From an uncultured Eubacteriales bacterium (lineage in GTDB: Bacteria > Bacillota > Clostridia > Christensenellales > Aristaeellaceae), in assembly GCA_902789795.1 (NCBI GenBank), contig CADAPM010000024.1, positions 1 through 47,009 of the forward strand: a DNA stretch of 47,009 nt, written 5' to 3'. Below, in pieces: positions 45,353 to 47,009 of the stretch. Below the pieces are notes generated by a model. The model worked only from the letters and a program-made list of their open reading frames with translations. It had not been told where the DNA came from and searched no databases. Position 1 is the first letter of the stretch. Each line of letters opens with the position of its first letter. The translations under genes were made by a program, and so were the position numbers.

Positions 45353-45431
45353 CGTTTGGGGAGGACCCGCAAACGATCGCGCCAGTCTTTGCAATGCGCA
45401 ACATCGGAACGGAGGCAACGAACACCACCTT

Positions 45432-45568
45432 GTAGGGGCGGATCACCTGATCCGCCCGCCCTGTTGGCGTAAAGACATAAACGCTTTATGCAATCATGTC
45501 AGCCGCCATTCGTTGGCGTATCTTTAATAATTGTCCCATCGCGGGAGGGTCAGGTGACCCTCCCCTAC
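45432..45568. repeat. GTAGGGGC-type element, copy c, complete
   Basis: Left end GTAGGGGCGGATCACCTGAT and right end GGGTCAGGTGACCCTCCCC plus TAC are inverted copies of each other, and both are palindromic themselves. The 85-bp centre starts GCCCTGTTGGCGTAAA and matches copy b. It lies within the 586-bp gap before guaA, which holds no gene. Confidence 0.85.
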
Positions 45569-45644
45569 AGTTGAATGCATTTTGATTAAACGAAGTTTGG
45601 CCTTGCAGGCGCGGCATCTGGACGGAAACGTCGGACGCGACCCC

Positions 45645-45680
45645 GTAGGGGCGGTTGAATCGCGCACGCACCGCGCACGG
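45645..45680. repeat. GTAGGGGC-type element, half copy d
   Basis: GTAGGGGCGGTTGAATCGCG and the following CACGCACCGCGCACGG match the reverse of the right half of copy a (about 800-840). No second end is seen. Confidence 0.65.
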
Positions 45681-45693
45681 TATGCTCATTGGC

Positions 45694-45765
45694 GCTCCTC
45701 CCTTCAACCTTAAACCTCCTCCCTTCAACCTCCCCTCCCCCTCCCATCCCCCAAATTCCCATCGC
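45694..45765. other. Pyrimidine-rich tract before guaA
   Basis: About 70 bp nearly all C and T, with CTCCCTTCAACCT recurring at about 45697 and 45720. It resembles the pyrimidine arm of the purine-rich hairpins and the CTTCAAC tandem at 28023-28060, but no purine arm is close by. Confidence 0.55.
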
Positions 45766-45804
45766 ACCACATTCTCATTGGCCGGGAAATGCCCACATTC
45801 ACGA

Positions 45805-45834
45805 TTGACTTACCCCCGGCAATTCTGATAAAAT
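45805..45834 (+). promoter_or_regulatory. Promoter of guaA
   Basis: TTGACT (45805-45810), 18-bp spacer, TAAAAT (45829-45834). A small hairpin CGGCAAAAATGCCG lies in the leader at 45842-45855. I see no purine riboswitch. Confidence 0.65.
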
Positions 45835-45877
45835 CTCAATGCGGCAAAAATGCCGACAAATGCGAGGAGGACGGATG

Positions 45878-46858
45878 ATGACAAACAACGTACGGCCTGC
45901 GGATATGCAGCGCATCGAGACTGCGGCCCAGGCACAGGAATTCATCGAACAGCAGATCACTCTGATCAAAGAGCAAGTCGGTGACGGCAAGGTACTTCTG
46001 GCCCTGTCCGGCGGTGTAGATTCATCCGTCGTCGCGGCCCTACTGATCAAGGCCATCGGCCAGCAGCTGACCTGCGTGCACGTGAACCACGGCCTGCTGC
46101 GCAAGGGCGAGCCCGAGCAGGTCATCAAGGTATTCCGCGATCAGATGAACGCAAACCTGATCTATGTGGACGCGGTGGACCGCTTCCTGGATAAGCTGGC
46201 GGGCGTCAGCGACCCCGAGCAGAAGCGCAAGATCATCGGCAAGGAATTCATCGACGTTTTCGCCGAGGAAGCCGCCAAGCTGAACAGCATCCGCTTCCTG
46301 GCCCAGGGCACCATCTACCCCGACATCCTGGAGTCCGGCCCGGTCAAGTCCCACCACAACGTCGGCGGTCTGCCGCCCGAACTCGATTTCGAGCTGGTGG
46401 AGCCCGTCAAGCTCCTGTTCAAGGATGAAGTGCGCGTGGTCGGCAAGGCCCTCGGCCTGCCCGAGAGCATGGTCCAGCGCCAGCCCTTCCCCGGCCCCGG
46501 CCTGGGCGTGCGCTGCGTAGGCGCCATCACCCGCGACCGCCTCGAGGCCGTGCGCGAGTCCGACGCCATCCTGCGCGAGGAGTTCGCCAACGCCGGCCTG
46601 CAGGGCAAGGTGTGGCAGTACTTCACCATCGTGCCCGATTTCCGCTCCACCGGTGTGCGCGACGGCCAGCGCTCCTATGAGTGGCCCTGCGTCCTGCGCG
46701 CGGTCAACACCCGCGACGCCATGTCCGCCACCATCGAGCCCATCCCCTACGATCTCCTCGCCCGCATCACCGACCGCATCACCCACGAGGTCCCCGGCGT
46801 CAACCGTGTCCTCTACGACATCACGCCCAAGCCCGTCGGGACGATCGAGTGGGAATAA
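45878..46858 (+). CDS. guaA: GMP synthase, ATP-pyrophosphatase subunit without glutaminase domain
   Basis: The enzyme aminates XMP to GMP using ATP. The 326-residue product contains only the ATP-pyrophosphatase domain (P-loop [17 protein letters not shown] at about 40-56, [20 protein letters not shown]) and the C-terminal dimerisation domain ending VGTIEWE; the usual N-terminal class I glutaminase (about 190 residues with a catalytic Cys) is missing, and nothing upstream encodes it. It thus resembles the separate GuaAb subunit of archaea, needing a glutaminase partner elsewhere or free ammonia. GAGGAGG lies 7 nt before the ATG at 45878; the ATG at 45875 is also possible. The promoter and leader show this is not a truncated longer gene. 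Confidence 0.9.
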   Translation: MTNNVRPADMQRIETAAQAQEFIEQQITLIKEQVGDGKVLLALSGGVDSSVVAALLIKAIGQQLTCVHVNHGLLRKGEPEQVIKVFRDQMNANLIYVDAVDRFLDKLAGVSDPEQKRKIIGKEFIDVFAEEAAKLNSIRFLAQGTIYPDILESGPVKSHHNVGGLPPELDFELVEPVKLLFKDEVRVVGKALGLPESMVQRQPFPGPGLGVRCVGAITRDRLEAVRESDAILREEFANAGLQGKVWQYFTIVPDFRSTGVRDGQRSYEWPCVLRAVNTRDAMSATIEPIPYDLLARITDRITHEVPGVNRVLYDITPKPVGTIEWE

Positions 46859-46867
46859 AGGCTGAAA

Positions 46868-46900
46868 CCCGGAAACCCGCGTAAAATAAGGGTTTCCGGG
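46868..46900 (+). terminator. Hairpin after guaA
   Basis: CCCGGAAACCC (46868-46878) pairs exactly with GGGTTTCCGGG (46890-46900). There is no T-run after it. Confidence 0.6.
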
Positions 46901-46958
46901 CGGCCAAAGTCCCGCGTGGCAACAATTTGGCAACAAAAATCCATCATTCTGAAAATGA

Positions 46959-46991
46959 GGGCTAACTGATTTTGTGTAGATCAGTTAGCCC
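46959..46991. terminator. Hairpin at the window end
   Basis: GGGCTAACTGAT (46959-46970) pairs perfectly with ATCAGTTAGCCC (46980-46991), with TATTTC after it and GAAAATGA before it. It looks like a terminator for a gene converging from beyond the window. Confidence 0.7.
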
Positions 46992-47009
46992 TATTTCTAT
47001 GCATTTTCA

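Noticed and set aside
45770-45877. Purine riboswitch in front of guaA
   Set aside because: The leader is only about 40 nt after the predicted start and lacks the three-way junction and conserved loops.

Overview
The window is 47 kb of GC-rich chromosome from an anaerobic, low-oxygen-lifestyle member of the Clostridia (Bacillota), most plausibly a gut or rumen uncultured lineage. The case rests on the split GlgC/GlgD ADP-glucose pyrophosphorylase, a CD1247-type zinc-ribbon protein behind efp, the Bacillota order rbgA-rnhB and M24 peptidase-efp, pyruvate phosphate dikinase, an LCP-family wall ligase, a CpsB-type PHP phosphatase and textbook sigma-A promoters (many TTGACA-17-TATAAT). A genus cannot be named from the sequence alone.

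Layout. 1-2.1 kb: the start of ATP-type PEP carboxykinase and an AlbA_2/Schlafen-type ATP-binding regulator, both on the minus strand. 2.3-6.3 kb: glycogen operon glgC-glgD-glgA (+), with a leader hairpin and a strong terminator. 6.5-12.9 kb: rbgA-rnhB-yraN and a 1,531-residue double GT-C glycosyltransferase (-). 13-13.6 kb: BrnT/BrnA toxin-antitoxin module with a palindrome over its -10 box. 13.8-19 kb (+): an unknown exported protein, Xaa-Pro peptidase, efp, CD1247-like protein, PHP phosphatase. 19-20.5 kb: dnaA (-), away from dnaN and without a visible DnaA-box cluster. 20.6-24 kb: broken 2-keto-3-deoxygluconate kinase, TatD DNase, and a membrane-anchored VanY-like protein that has lost its zinc ligands. 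24-31 kb: ppdK, a decayed SpoIIE-type phosphatase, a gene remnant and an SUV3-like RNA helicase. 31-33.4 kb: Crp/Fnr regulator, ABC binding protein and permease with no ATPase. 33.4-40.5 kb: GH2 glycosidase, MBL hydrolase, GH67 alpha-glucuronidase and LCP protein. 40.7-47 kb: tRNA-Ser(GGA), a 1.1-kb repeat-rich gap, two broken exported-protein genes, and a GMP synthase lacking the glutaminase domain.

Functional links. Storage and central carbon metabolism are prominent: PEP carboxykinase and PPDK sit on the PEP/pyruvate/oxaloacetate node, GlgCDA makes glycogen, and GH2/GH67 together with (intact elsewhere or lost) KdgK point to plant-polysaccharide and uronic-acid use. Surface functions (GT-C enzyme, LCP, VanY-like protein, Ig-like protein) make a second theme.

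The most unusual property is the intergenic DNA. At least four repeat families are present: MITE-like elements with 11-12 bp CGCCCTCATCCG-type ends (three copies, one internally amplified), long purine-rich hairpins abutting or supplying stop codons (four copies), GTAGGGGCGG-type palindromic elements (four full or partial copies) and a TGTCATCCTGAG-type element. Alongside them, five genes carry internal deletions or frameshifts while retaining start, end and often a good promoter. This is either active genome decay or, for some, assembly error.
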